From Podospora comata (taxonomy: Eukaryota > Ascomycota > Sordariomycetes > Sordariales > Podosporaceae): a stretch of 64,000 nt of DNA. Location of the stretch: NCBI GenBank assembly GCA_017354895.1, contig CP071499.1, positions 1,984,001 through 2,048,000 of the forward strand, written 5' to 3'. Shown here piece after piece: positions 43,718-56,100 of the stretch (the stretch's first letter is position 1; the number at the start of each line of letters is the position of its first letter). The notes under the pieces are model-generated. The model worked only from the letters and a program-made list of their open reading frames with translations. It did not search any database and was not told the DNA's origin. The position numbers and the translations under genes were made by a program.

Positions 43718-46700
43718 TCAGTGGAACAGTGTCGTATTCACAACACTAGCCCTCTCAGCCGGCAGCTGATCCAGCTCGTACTATTATCATCTTCATTAGT
43801 ATCCCGTTGTTGTTGTCACATAGTTTGGGGGGGGAAAAACTCACCTCCAAAAACCCCACCCCCCCAATCAAAACCATCAAGCTCTCCCCCAACTCCCCAA
43901 TCCTCTCCTCCAACCTCCTCTGCGCCTCCTTGTTGTTGTTGTTGTTGTTGTTGTTATTATCCCCCCCCTTCTTCCCACCCCCCAGTATGGAATCAACTCC
44001 CCTCACGGTCCCCCCAAAAGAGAACCCATCACTAATTGACCTCTCCTGCTGTTGTTCCTCCCCCCCTCCCCACATCCCATTCCCCACAATCCCAATCCCC
44101 GCCGCCCTCTTGAGCGTGTGCACAACCAACATCCTGTGCCTCTGCAAAAACCCCCTCGCCTGGACAATATTCCCCTGCCCCCTCGACAGCACACTAGCAG
44201 TAATAATCCTAGCCAGCAACACAAGCAAAAAGTAGTGTTTTTCCAACGCGACAGTGTTGGACGGGTTGATCTCCAGCTCTGGGTCGGCGGCAAACACCCC
44301 CGAGATTTCCAACGCGCGGAAGAGGTTGGCTTGGAGGATGTACATCGCCCCTGTTTTTGTCTGGGCGAGCTGGAGGAGGAAGCAGAGTTTGGCGGTGAGG
44401 TACTGCTCCGTCGCTTCTGCTGTTGAGGCGGGGAGAGGAGAAGGGGGGTTGATAATCGCGAGCCATTCTCGCAGGATTGTTTTCAGCGAGTCGACCAAGA
44501 CGCCGATGAAGTTGAGCCTGCTGAGGGACTCAATGACGGAAATGGATGTTGGGTTGGTGTGCGGCGAGGAGCGGGATATGTGGACCAGAGCTGATAAAAG
44601 GACCATGGCAGCGGTCTGGCAGAGCGTGTCAGACCCATAAGCATCATCGCAGATGACGTGAAGGAGCTTCTCCCCGTGGTTCTGGATGGCCTTGTGGGTT
44701 CTGATCCTCGTCGTGAGGAGGCTCGAGCTGCGCGTGTCGCCGCCGTCGTTGTCCACCACCCCAGTAAGGTAGCGGTAACAGATACTGTAGTATAACCCGC
44801 GCAGCTCGGCAAACTGGTTCCATTTGACAATAGACGCCAGACATACCTGGAAAAGCTGAAACAGCTTCTCGCTGACCAGATTCCCCATGGCAATCTTATC
44901 CGTCTCCGACCCAGGCGCACCGCCGGTATTATCCGAAAAGTCAAGCTTGTAAAGAAGAATCTTGGCCACCTTTGCCAGCTCAAACGCCTCGGGGGGACTG
45001 TCCGTGTTCAACGACTCCAACGTCGGCAGAATAGCCTGCAGCGCCTGCAGCAAGAACGTCGTCTTGACCGTGCCCCTGAACTCATTGGCCTCGAACATGA
45101 CCAGCAACAGATCCGACCACTTCTTCAGCAGCTCGAGCCTGACAGCCCGAACCAAAACCCGGCGGTTGTTGAACAGGAGATACTCCAACAGCACCTGCTC
45201 CTCCGCTTGGATCTCATCCATGCCCTCCTGAGGCACCATGGCCAGCGTGTCCCGGTACTCGCTACGCTTGAGCTGAATGCACTCCTTCACTCTGGAGAGA
45301 TTGTACTGGATCCCCGCCCCCCCAGCGTCGATCACACAGGGGCTCAGGTCGAGCTCATGGTAGAAGTGAAACTGCGGCGGCGCAACCTCCCACGAGATAT
45401 CAACATTCATGAAATCAAAAAAGTCAAAAATATTGTGCGCCGCCAACGTCTCCTGGTTCTCCAGCGTGATCTGCCCATTGAGAGAATCAAAAATCTGACG
45501 CTTGATCGACGGTATCCTGTTCTGCGAAACGCTGCACAGCTCCTTGGCAATATACTCAAAGACAATGGCCCTCGAACCGAGGTAGTCGATATACGCAACC
45601 GACGCCGTCGACAGGAGGAACGAATTGTCATCCAGCGTCATATCGTTCCACGGCAGCCCCGGCACGATTTGTGACTCTCTCAGAAGCATGTGGAACAGAA
45701 AGTTGGTTGACCTCAACTCTTCCATCACCAAAGTCGACGAAAGCGGCGACTTCCACAGCAGCTGGAAGATGCGGAGAATCTTGTACTTGAGCGTAATCAA
45801 GTATCCGCGCATTCCTCGATCACCCTCATTCACCACCAGTTCGATGACCACACCCAACAGGCTGTGGAAGAGAGATCTCTGGTTGTCAAACACCCCGTTG
45901 GGCGCAACGCTCAACCCCCGCAGCTCGCAATTGAAACCGAGAAGCAAATGCGCAATCGTGGGCTGGTCGGGCGATGCCCTGAGGGTCTCGTATAAAAAGT
46001 CGAGAATGAAGAGTTTGATCAGGTATTCTTCCGACTCTGTCTCGAGCGCCGGATCGATCACCGCGTTGATGCTAGCAGCAAGTGATGTTCCGATGACCTC
46101 GCCCTCGCCATCCTTCTCAAGCTGGACAATGGCCTTGTTCCGGTGTCCTGGGCGATGGGTGTCGGGATTCCATGCCGAAATAAGCTTGCTGGAAGTTGAA
46201 ACCTTCTCTAGCAGCTTGAGACAGGAAAGAGTGAGTTCGCTGACCCCGAGGTTGCAATACTTGCCCAGATCAACCAGCAGTGTCAGATGGTTGAGAATTC
46301 CATCCTCAATGGACGTGTACGTGTTCTTGGCCAGAGTAAGCGGCCTCCGCTTCCCGGCCTCGGATTGAATCACAGGCCGCACCAAGTGAATAAAGGTCGC
46401 CTGAAGGTCGAGAACCTTAATCAGCACCTGGATCCCACGCAAGATACTCTGGATCAAGGGCGAGTGAGGTGAAGCCCGGCTGAGGGCATACTGGTCCTGA
46501 TGAATGGTATCCATCAGGGCAGTGATGGCCTTTTCGCTATACATCCACTCCATAACGCGAGCAAAAGGATGAAGGCGAACATAAACCGCGAGACTGGTCG
46601 TTTTCACAGCCTTGTCAATCTCGATGTTTGTCTCGTTGCCCAGGACGATCAGGTCTTCGTTGAAGGTTTGCAAGCATGCCAGAATGAATTCTAGGCAGGA

Positions 46701-49071
46701 GAGACGCAGCATTCTCAGTTGGCCTTGGTCTACTATTTCCCTCGGCTTCATGGTGAACATCAAGAACACAAAGTCAACATAGATCTCTATCCCGGGTCTT
46801 CGCTTGTTCACACCGAGAAACTCAGGGAACGGCAAGGTGTCGTTGAGCCCGTCGGAGACTGTGTAGGGCGTGACCAACGACGTAAGAAGCTGGATGAATG
46901 CGTTTGGCTCTTCAAAGCCAGTGGATAAATCGTTGAAAGCGAGTTCCTGCAGTTCTTCGTACGTCGACTGATATGTAGGACTTCGCTGTTGTTGAACAGT
47001 CGCCGGGTTGTTGGGGTCCAGAGCTCCCATGGTGAAGTTGTCCACAAGAGTCCATATTATGTTACTTTCGGAAACCGACTTCATTACCAACAGTGATCTT
47101 AAGCTGTAAAAGACAGCGGCGCGAAGCCGGGGAGTGACGTTCGCATTTGCCAACCTGAACAGAATCTCGGGAAACATGAGTTCCTGCGTCGTTGCCAACC
47201 TGGTTCTGCAGGTGCTGCTCTCCGCTGTGAGCTTGCCAATCAACCGAACATAGCACTCCAGCATCATGGCTGATTCAGGCTCGGCCTCTCCCTGATCGGT
47301 GCCCGGTTTGCCTGGACGCTGGATCTGCATTTGCGCTGGGTTGGGCCTCTCGCTCAGTTTCTTGGCAAAGAACTCTAATTCCCTAAAGATTTGGTTCCAG
47401 GTCAGCGATTGGGATCGCCTCATTTTGCCAGAAGACTGGTGCCCCTCGTCGAGCAAAAATGTATGAGCAGCCGTTGCAGTCTCCTCGTTGCAGGCCAGAG
47501 CCTGTAGCATCTCGCAAAACGCACTAACCAGGGGCGTTGATGCTTTTGTGGACGCCCATTGTAGGAAACCATACAGAGCACTATCTGGGTCCTCGAAGAA
47601 GGTCATGGCGGCATCTGGCCTGTCCTCGTACGCATACGAGATGATGACCACGAACCGCTCGAGGTCGAGGTCTTGCTCGTGGGTTTGGCTCAGCTGGCGC
47701 TGCTCATCTTCCTCTGTTTTTAGCGTCCTGACGAGCTCGGGTAGGTTTGTGATGACAGAGTCGATAAACACCTCCAGGTGGGCCATCAGGCTGAGCTGGA
47801 GGAAATGGCTGAAGTAGTAGTAATCACCTTGGAGAGGAGGTGACTTCCGTTGCAACCACTGCCGCATTCCCATGCGTGATGGATCTTGCCACTCCTCCGT
47901 CTTGCAATCGGCCGCCACAGAAAGGATAAAGTCGAATGCACCCTCCTTGAGGGCCTCTGTAAATGCCTTTGTTCTCTTGTCGAACTCGACGTCCAGATCC
48001 AACCCACCAAGATCGAATTCGTTATCGACTTGGAAGTATCCAGTGTACTCGGCAATCCACCAGACCCGCGTGGCCGCTCCCAGATACGAAATAGCCCAGC
48101 TGTCACCATCTCCAGTTTTCAAGATCTCTTGGTCCAACTGGCGAGACTGCTGGAAGTCACACATGCCATCTGGTGAGCCAAACACGTTGATGTAGGCGGC
48201 CAAAACAGGGAACAGATGAACTGGCGCCCTGAGATTAGTATTTGTTATGAACAAATCTGGATAGGGGATAAGGCTCACCGAGAAATTGATCGTACTTATC
48301 GATCTTCTTTAGCGTCCCCAAAAACTGCTTGAAGTCGTTGATATCGGCGTACTGCTTTTCCACGGCAGCGTGCAGTATCATGGCAAGACACTCATGCTGC
48401 TCCACGAGGCTCATGCGGGAGAACTCAATCGTGTCGGCAGCCTCTGGGGGCCGGGCGAGACTGGCTTGTTCTAGCATGTACCGGGACGCCACCCTCTCGT
48501 TGATGCTCTGCAACATGGCCTTGATGGTTTGCATAGCCTCCATACATCTCGCGACAATCTTTTTGCTTGAGCCCTTGACGAAGATCTTTTCCTCCAGAAT
48601 TTTCCCAAAGGCATCCTTCAAATTGTCGTCCATTTCCTCGTCGTTTGCTAATTCGATGCAGAGCCGCATGCAGTCGAGTAGGTATTTTCGTTCTTGGTGG
48701 AAGCGGATGAGACCGCATTCCCATAGCGGGCGTGACTGTATTTCCGAGTCGTCCTCGTCCTGGCAATCCAGAATAATCCTTCCAGCCTCGTACTCATCCA
48801 GATCCAACTCGTCGGCGACCTTGAGAGTCTCGAAGATGAAGTCATCGTTGACCTTGAATTCGCCGTCCTTGGTCTTGATTACCTTTTTGTTGGTGATGTC
48901 GTTTCTATGGGTAGAGTTTCGTGGTGTCTTGTCAACCAGCGCCTTCAAGTTGTCGGAATGCAGCTCGATCAGGTTCTCTAGGACTGAAATGTTGTCAAAA
49001 CGGTGTTGGCGAACAGCAACCAGCTCCGAGTGGAGGGCCTGTAGTCCCTCGAGAACGCGAAACTCAGCCAT
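43718..49071 (-). CDS. NUP192: Nucleoporin Nup192 (inner-ring scaffold), 3 exons
   Basis: Nup192 (animal Nup205) is a huge alpha-solenoid of the nuclear-pore inner ring that binds Nic96 and Nup53. Exon 1 is 49071-48279, exon 2 is 48220-43845, exon 3 is 43780-43718; the product has 1743 residues, close to other filamentous-fungal Nup192 proteins. The start MAEFRVLEGLQALHSEL is typical. The protein is almost wholly helical, with stretches such as EWMYSEKAITALMDTI. The last intron has a TACTAAT branch site, and the last exon gives YELDQLPAERASVV. Exon 2 must use the acceptor at 48221, not the nearer-looking one at 48229, to keep frame. A nine-Asn run lies near the C-terminus. It diverges from TEL1. 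Confidence 0.94.
43932..43958 (-). repeat. 9-codon AAC/AAT (polyAsn) tract in NUP192
   Basis: Eight AAC codons and one AAT, read on the minus strand between a Gly/Lys-rich stretch and KEAQRR. It uses the same GTT/AAC base repeat as the polyGln tract of the hydrolase but in a different frame. Confidence 0.9.
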
Positions 49072-50130
49072 GCCTGGCTCAAATGAGGCGCGTTGTGAAG
49101 AGAAAAGTGGTGGATGGTAAGGAAGGTTGCTGGCTGGCTTGGGAATTGAGTAAAATCGTATCAGTATCCGTACATCGCAGGCAAGCCTTTGTCGATGGAC
49201 TCGCTCGTTCGTAGTTGCGGTCGCAGTGTGGAATGGTTGGTATTAGTTAAAAGAGGCCCCCTTCGATGCTGTTATCAGTGAGGTTGGTATCGACACAATT
49301 CCTCCTAATTCGTCGAGATGGGGGTTTGTGAATGTTTCTGTTTTTGGAAGCGCTTTTGGAAAAAGAGTCGCGACCAAACTAAACCGTGAGCTTTGCAGCT
49401 TGTCCTTGTCCCGCGCGCTCTTGCCTGCCGCGGATTTGGGCGGGCGCCAAGATGCGCTGGTCAACAAAACAATTAGGCGGTGAGCCATTCTGCCAGCGCC
49501 CTGTGGGTCTCATCGGCACCCAGTGGATCCTCAGGGGTCATCAACTTGGGGAAGGAAGTGGTCATAGCTTCCTGCATCACTCCTCCAGCAGCAGGTGCGA
49601 TAGGGAGAGCCTTCCAATGTTTTGTGATGCGACTGCCGTTGCCCGTCTATTTTCTATCCACAAACAGGCAAGAGCTGCCCTCAAGTGTCAAACTCTATCT
49701 TTCCCTTCATAAATGAAAGAGCTGCCCATAAAACACATTTCCTTTCCCACCACAAAATACCAACGGACAAACAACGTGGAAGCCTTTTAAAACTGAAGAC
49801 TTTGGCGTTTCTCCCATCCGCTGCAGCACAAATGGGCTGCACTTTCTTCTCCCATCATCTCAATTTTTAATTCACACTTCTCATAAACCCAAGTTATCAA
49901 CACCTACCGTTATCTCTCCCCCTTCCATTTGAACATCAGATCTCACAGATAACACACACTCGGCCACCACAACAGAACTTGTGTGTTGTATTTCAGACTC
50001 TGAACTCGCTGGGAACTGGACTCTCGGGTCCAATCCTGACCACAGTCTACTTTCGTCCTGTCCTGGGTCAGATCTGAGCCTATCCTGGTCTTAATTCGAT
50101 GTGGTACGGTCAGCTGGGACAAAAGACGCA
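49072..50130. other. Divergent promoter region, 1.06 kb
   Basis: Between NUP192 (-) and TEL1 (+). No gene, repeat or clear regulatory site recognised. Confidence 0.55.
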
Positions 50131-53100
50131 ATGGCACGTGTAAAGGGTTACAGCAATGAGCCTCTCAACTTCAAGGAGCTCGCCGGTAAGTGTTACATGG
50201 CTGCAGGGACAAGGCTGATGAAAGTAAACAACACACATGCTGACCATTGAAATGCAGCCCAGCTAGTCCATTCAACAGCCACGCAGCGCAAAGAAGCTCT
50301 TGACAGTATGCCTCTCTCGCTCTGTCCTGCATTTATGTTTATGTATACTGATTACCCCGACATAGGTTTGTTGGAGTTTTTCAAGACGGCAGAGAAAGGG
50401 GGGCCTCAGAGTCAGAAAGTGTAGGTCCCATACCTCAATCCACAGCATACCACAACTAATACAAAAGTAGTAATCCCTTTGATGACAAGTCGTACCACTC
50501 CATCTACGAAGCCCTCTTCCGATGCACAGTCTTGGAAAAGGCAAGCTACTTCACTTCCAAGAAATCAGCCAGAGCCAGTGCTACTGCCAATGCCAGACTC
50601 GAAAAGTGCGCCGAGGTCCTCAGGCTGGCTGTCCGCCATGGAGCTTCACGGATCAAGCGCAAAACAGCCAGAGCCATCATCGACCACATCACACAGGTGC
50701 TCCAGGGACCCGATGATACCTACATCGCACCTCTGCTCAAAGATTATGCCAAGGCTTTGTGCACATTCCTTCAGAACTCGGCCAATGTCGAAAATCTCTC
50801 CGCCTTTTCAGGTGAGAGCTGGGATACTTGTGTCGACTTTTGTGTCGAAGCTCTCTCACGCTATCTCGAGGTAGGTGGAAATGATAGCGGCTCTCGCGCC
50901 TCCCCGGCGCCAACTCTGAGAGCATCATCCGTCGGGCTTTCATCCCAGGGCGGAAACCAGATTGGTAGTCAGGTCGCTCTAGACTTTTTGTCATGCTTGA
51001 ATTATCTGGTGGCTGCACCAAATGCACCGGTACTACGACGGGCAGGGGAAATATCCCGAATCATTCTTCGGATTCTGCAACTTCGCCAGATGAAAATAGG
51101 GGAGCTGCATAAAGTGGCCTTTTCTGCCCTCAACAGAATCTTTACTCGCACCCAGACTGACGACATTGCTCTTTCAAAGAGGCTTGTCATGACTCTGACC
51201 CCTTTGCTCTCTCATTGGTGGCAGCCGCGAGCCTTATCCCGGGACGCAATGCTGAATAGTATTCGCGATGAGATGCTCAAGACCATCTATGCTTCTCATC
51301 TTTATCTGGAGAGCATACTTCGGGAGTCGACAGACGAGTCTTTTCTTCAAGATGTGGAAGAACTTATGGATGCTCTTTGGTCGGACTACTCGAGGAGAGA
51401 AGAACGCGCAAGGCTCCAGCTTGATGATATCACTTTTACTGGAATGCTCCTCCCATCCGATCATCCAACCACTGGCGTCTTCAGCCTTCGTCCGTACAAT
51501 ACAGGAGGCGAACAAAATTGGGCGCTTTTGGAGAATCTCGCCACCCTAGAGGCCATCTACGCCCGCAGCTCAAACAAGCCATTTTCGCAGCAAGAGCCCG
51601 AGAATGACCAGCCTCGCAAGAGGCGTCGAATGGTTAACACGCCAAACAGGCTCCATCAGAAACTCAATTCTCGGGATCCTGCAGTGCAGCTGACAGCATT
51701 ACAACTCGTGCCTTTTCTGAGCCGCCAGAAGCTGCTTACTATCGAAGAAGCCACAGAGGCCATGACAGACTTGTCGAAATGTGTCACGGCGAAGCAAGGT
51801 GTCGTGGCATCGTGGGCGATGATCGCATGCTCCAGCCTCACCTCCCATGAAGTTTGTCGAGATGCCTCCCTGTCTCACACCTGGAAGCAGTTGTGGCAGC
51901 TTGGTGTGCGGTCTGTCAGTCTGGCACCAACCACACGTGCTGCCTCGGTCTTCTTGGACTCCGTGATCAAAGCGTCCCTGATCCCAAGACATGAGTTGGC
52001 CGGTGATGTGAACCACATGATCATAACCGCCGATATCAGCGGCCCTGCGATCCTGGTTGACTCTTCTCTCAAGTTGATGCTGAGCCTCCTGCGTCTACGC
52101 AATACCATGTCACCCAATGCCAGCCAAGCTACGACCAGCCATGTCATCCGATGGGTGTTTGTCAAGTGGAATCCAGCTGAACTGACCTATGCCTCACTTC
52201 ATTCGGTACACACGGCTCCGTTTGATCTGGCCAACCTCCTGAGAGGCTGCTTTGGGATGCCGGCTTTGAAGATGGGGGCTCCTCTCCGGCTCTTTGGGGG
52301 AGCGATTGTACAGTTCTGGAAGAAGCAAAGTCAAACCTATCCGCTGATGCGGTATCTGCTGCTTCTTGAGGACGAAACAACATCAACAACAACACTCATA
52401 GCTGAACCCGAGGATGTTATCCTGCCAGAGGAACAGCAAGAACAGACGGTCGACCCAACTGGGTCGCACACCGCGAAGCGCCTTATCCTCGAGCTACTGT
52501 ATCCTAAACTGGAAGAACTTCACCAGATCACCGAGTCGTGGCAGAAGCGCGGGTCGGATGGTGTTGCGCCAGTTGCGATATCTGCAGATCGGTTGCAGAG
52601 CATGATGCTTGCTTGTCTTGTTGGCGCCACCCTCCTTCCAGAACTAGTCAATCTCAACTCTTCCATGTCCAAAGATTTGGAGTCGACACTTTTTGAGGTC
52701 ATTGACGGCGCCTTCCGAGTCATTCTCGCGGCTCCTCAAATCGATGAGTTCTTTGAGCTGGTGTTGACGACGGTGGTCCCGTTTATCCCGCCCTTTGTGG
52801 AAAGCCAGGTGGCAGCGCTCAGGAAGGAACAGTCTCACTTGTTGAAGCTGTACTCGAAGCTGTCGATTGCTCTTCAGGAAAAGGCTCAAAAGGAGGCTTT
52901 TGGACGGAGCATGGATGCTATGGACATTGACGACGAGTTTGAGTCCCAGACGAGCCAGAGTTCGGCTGTGTCAAAGGGGAAGACGTTGGCGAGGAGGGAT
53001 AGTCTTTTGTGTTGGACCCCTGAGGCGTTTTATCTCGAGACGACGCTGAGGGTGCATTACCTGGAGATTATCAGGCAGGATGAGGGGGAACTGGGGCATG

Positions 53101-56100
53101 TACCTGAAGCGATGATGGAGCAACTGCTGGGTTTGGAAAAGGAGCAGTTGTTGACTTGTCGGGTGTTTATGAAGGAGTTGTTTTCTTGTGGGTGGATGGC
53201 GAGGTTGAAGACTGTGGTGAGGGTGTTTGAGACGGTTGGGGGAATTATTTCGGAGGATGAGTTTTCGTGCTGTGAGGTGGCGCTTTGCACGTGCATTGAT
53301 GTGATGGATGGGTTTATTTACTTTTGGACGGATCAGAAGTTGGAGGAGGCGATTGGGCGGATGGTGGGGGATCTGTATCATTACCTTGTCAAGAGCTCGC
53401 TGCCGAACAACTCGATGAGTCCTGTTGTGCAGGTGGTGTTTAGTGGGCTGCTTTTTCATATACTGGAGGTGAGGTCGGGGTATGCGGGGGATCTGGGGTT
53501 GCCGAGCGCGAGGAGCACGTTGTTGGGGGTGTGTCAGGAGGGGGGGATGGAGGTGAAGTATGAGATTGGGAAGGGGTTGCCGGGGGTGTTTGGGTTGTAT
53601 GTGCTTAAGACGCACGATGACATTTTCCTGGATGTGCTGGACAGCTTGCCTACCGATCCGTCGATGGAGGAGGGGATCGCGTATAGGTTGTTTGTGTTGG
53701 CGGAACTGGCGTGTAGGTGGCCGACGCTGTTGAGGAGGTGTATTTATCACATCTTTGAGACGCCGGGGAAGATTGTGGGGAGTGTGAGGTATGCGGGGTG
53801 GTGTTTGAGGAGGATATCGAAGGAGTTGAAGTTGAGCGGGCCGGAGGAGCTGTTTCGGCTGTTTGCGCCGCAGCTGCTTTATACGTGGTTGGATGAGAAC
53901 TCGATTGAGGATATTCCGTTTGAGATCTTTGGGTTCAAGAGCCTGCAGGATTTGCTGGCGGAGGGGCAGACGGAGGCGGCGGCGATTATGATTATGAGGG
54001 GGCAGGAGACTGAGGCGTTGGAGTTGGCCAAGATGCTGGGGTTGACGCTGCAGGAGCTGGTCAAAAGGAACTTTACAAAGATCATTGCGTATTGCATCGC
54101 GCACGATGTCAGTGTGCAGAGGGAGGAAGGGCAGATCACGGGGGAGAAGAGGCTGATCAACATTCTTATTAAGGAAGGGTTTCTGGAGCAGATTCACCTC
54201 AATTTTGCCGACATTATTGCAACGTTTTTTGAGACCTTCGACCAGGAGGATCCGGTCGAGAAGGCGTTTAGACGGAATGAAGGGCTTGGGTATGCGGCGG
54301 ATATTATTGAGATGATCAAGGAGTATGGCCATTTGCCTACGAAGCTTCCGCCGAATCAGCAACCGTGCTTTAGGGCGAAGTATCTCCCAATTGAGATGCT
54401 TCACCTTTTGAGCAGAACGCCGTATGAGTTGGATCAGATTTGGACGCCGGCGTTGGTGGTGTTTATTGCTCGGAAGCTCCTCAACACCATTCACCCGGCC
54501 CTTGGCCCTCTTCACGCCTGCTCGGTTCTGCGCAAGATCAGAGTGTTGATCTGCCTTGCTGGTCCTACAGCACTTACCGCCTACCCGTTGGAGATGCTCC
54601 TGCACTCCATCCGGGCCTTCGTCGTCGACCCCGAGTGCGCAGACGATGCGCTGGGCATCACGCAGTACCTCATCATCAAAGGCTCTGACCACCTCAGCAA
54701 AACCCCATCCTTCTTCGCGGGCTATGCGCTCTCGTCCCTGGCCGACCTGAGGGTATTTTTGGAATCCTCCCAGTCGAGCACAACTCAGGAGTCCCAGTTC
54801 CGAGCCACAAAGTCGAAAGCCCAGGTGTTTCATGATTGGTTTGGGAAGTATCTCAAGGGGTATGAGAGCAAGATTCTAAAGGAGAACCCTGAGCATCTCA
54901 AAGCTTTCAGGGCGATCACTCAGTCGGCAGCGGAGATTAGAGTCATGGGCAACGCAGAGAGGGGAACGAATGAGAGTAACTTGCTCATGGAGATCCTCAA
55001 AGATTGGGACAGGGCTGAGAGCGAGGGTGATGAGCTGCTAAATGAACCTGCTCGTGGTGTTGCCTTGAGGATGCTGTGTGGGCAGTTTGGGCCTGCGCCG
55101 AAGGAGAGGGGGTTGGATGTTATTGGGGAGGATGAGGAGGCTGTCAAGTATAAGGGGGTGGTTTGGAAGAGTTGTATGGAGGAGGGAGGGATGGGGTTGA
55201 GTGGCGAGTACTTGGCCTGGGCGGGGAGGGTGATTGGGCGTGGGTTTGCCGCTAGTGGGGAAGTTCCTGGGGGGCTGTTGAAGGAGAGCAGACTGGAGGA
55301 GTACAAGAAGTTGAGTTGTAAAGCGGGTGGGAAAGAACTAGGGAGTTCAGAGGAGGGGTTGCTGAATCTGATGGAGCAGTTGACTGTCAGCGGGGATTGT
55401 TTGACTGCTGGGCTGGCGGAGGCAGCGCTGAGGACTGTGTTCAGTGATGCGGCTGCTGATAACTTCCAGGAGCTTGTGGCAGCTTGCCAGCGGAGTTTGA
55501 GTGAAGCTCTGGCGGATAGTTTGGATTGGGAGCCGTTCCGGACGCCGCAGTCGGATCTGGTCAAGGTGGAGAAGGTAAGGGAGCAGGAGGTGTTTAGTGG
55601 GGCGAAGTTGGGAGAGGCGGACTGGGCGAGAAAGTTGACGACGTTGTTGGCGCAGGCGGTGCCGGATGATATTACGCTGAGAGTGTTGCCCCCGATATTG
55701 ACCAAAGTCAAGGGGTTTGCGGAGCAGGCTTTTCCGTTTGTGGTGCACTTGGTGCTGAGCTATCAGCTGGATAAACAGCAGGGGGTGAAGAGGCAGCTTT
55801 CGGAGGTGATGAAGGAATGGTTGAAGAACGAGGAGGGGGGAGCGAGGGAGAATGTGAAGTTGTTGCTCAACACGATTCTGTACCTGAGGACGCAGCCACT
55901 TGCCGGGGAGGCTTCCATTGCAGATCGGGGGCATTGGTTGGAGGTTAATCTGACGAGTGCGGCTGCTGCTGCGACGAGGTGTGGAATGTTCAAGGTTGCG
56001 TTGCTGTTTGCGGAACTGGCTTCGAGCGAGGAGTCGAGGGCGTCGAGGAGGTCATCGGCGATTAGGGAGGTGAAGGATTCGAGCGAAATTTTGTTGGATA

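Noticed and set aside
52971-54833. 620-codon minus-strand frame opposite TEL1
   Set aside because: It arises from the G-rich coding block of TEL1, where stops are scarce on the antisense. Its Arg/Pro/Leu/His content is typical of antisense frames.
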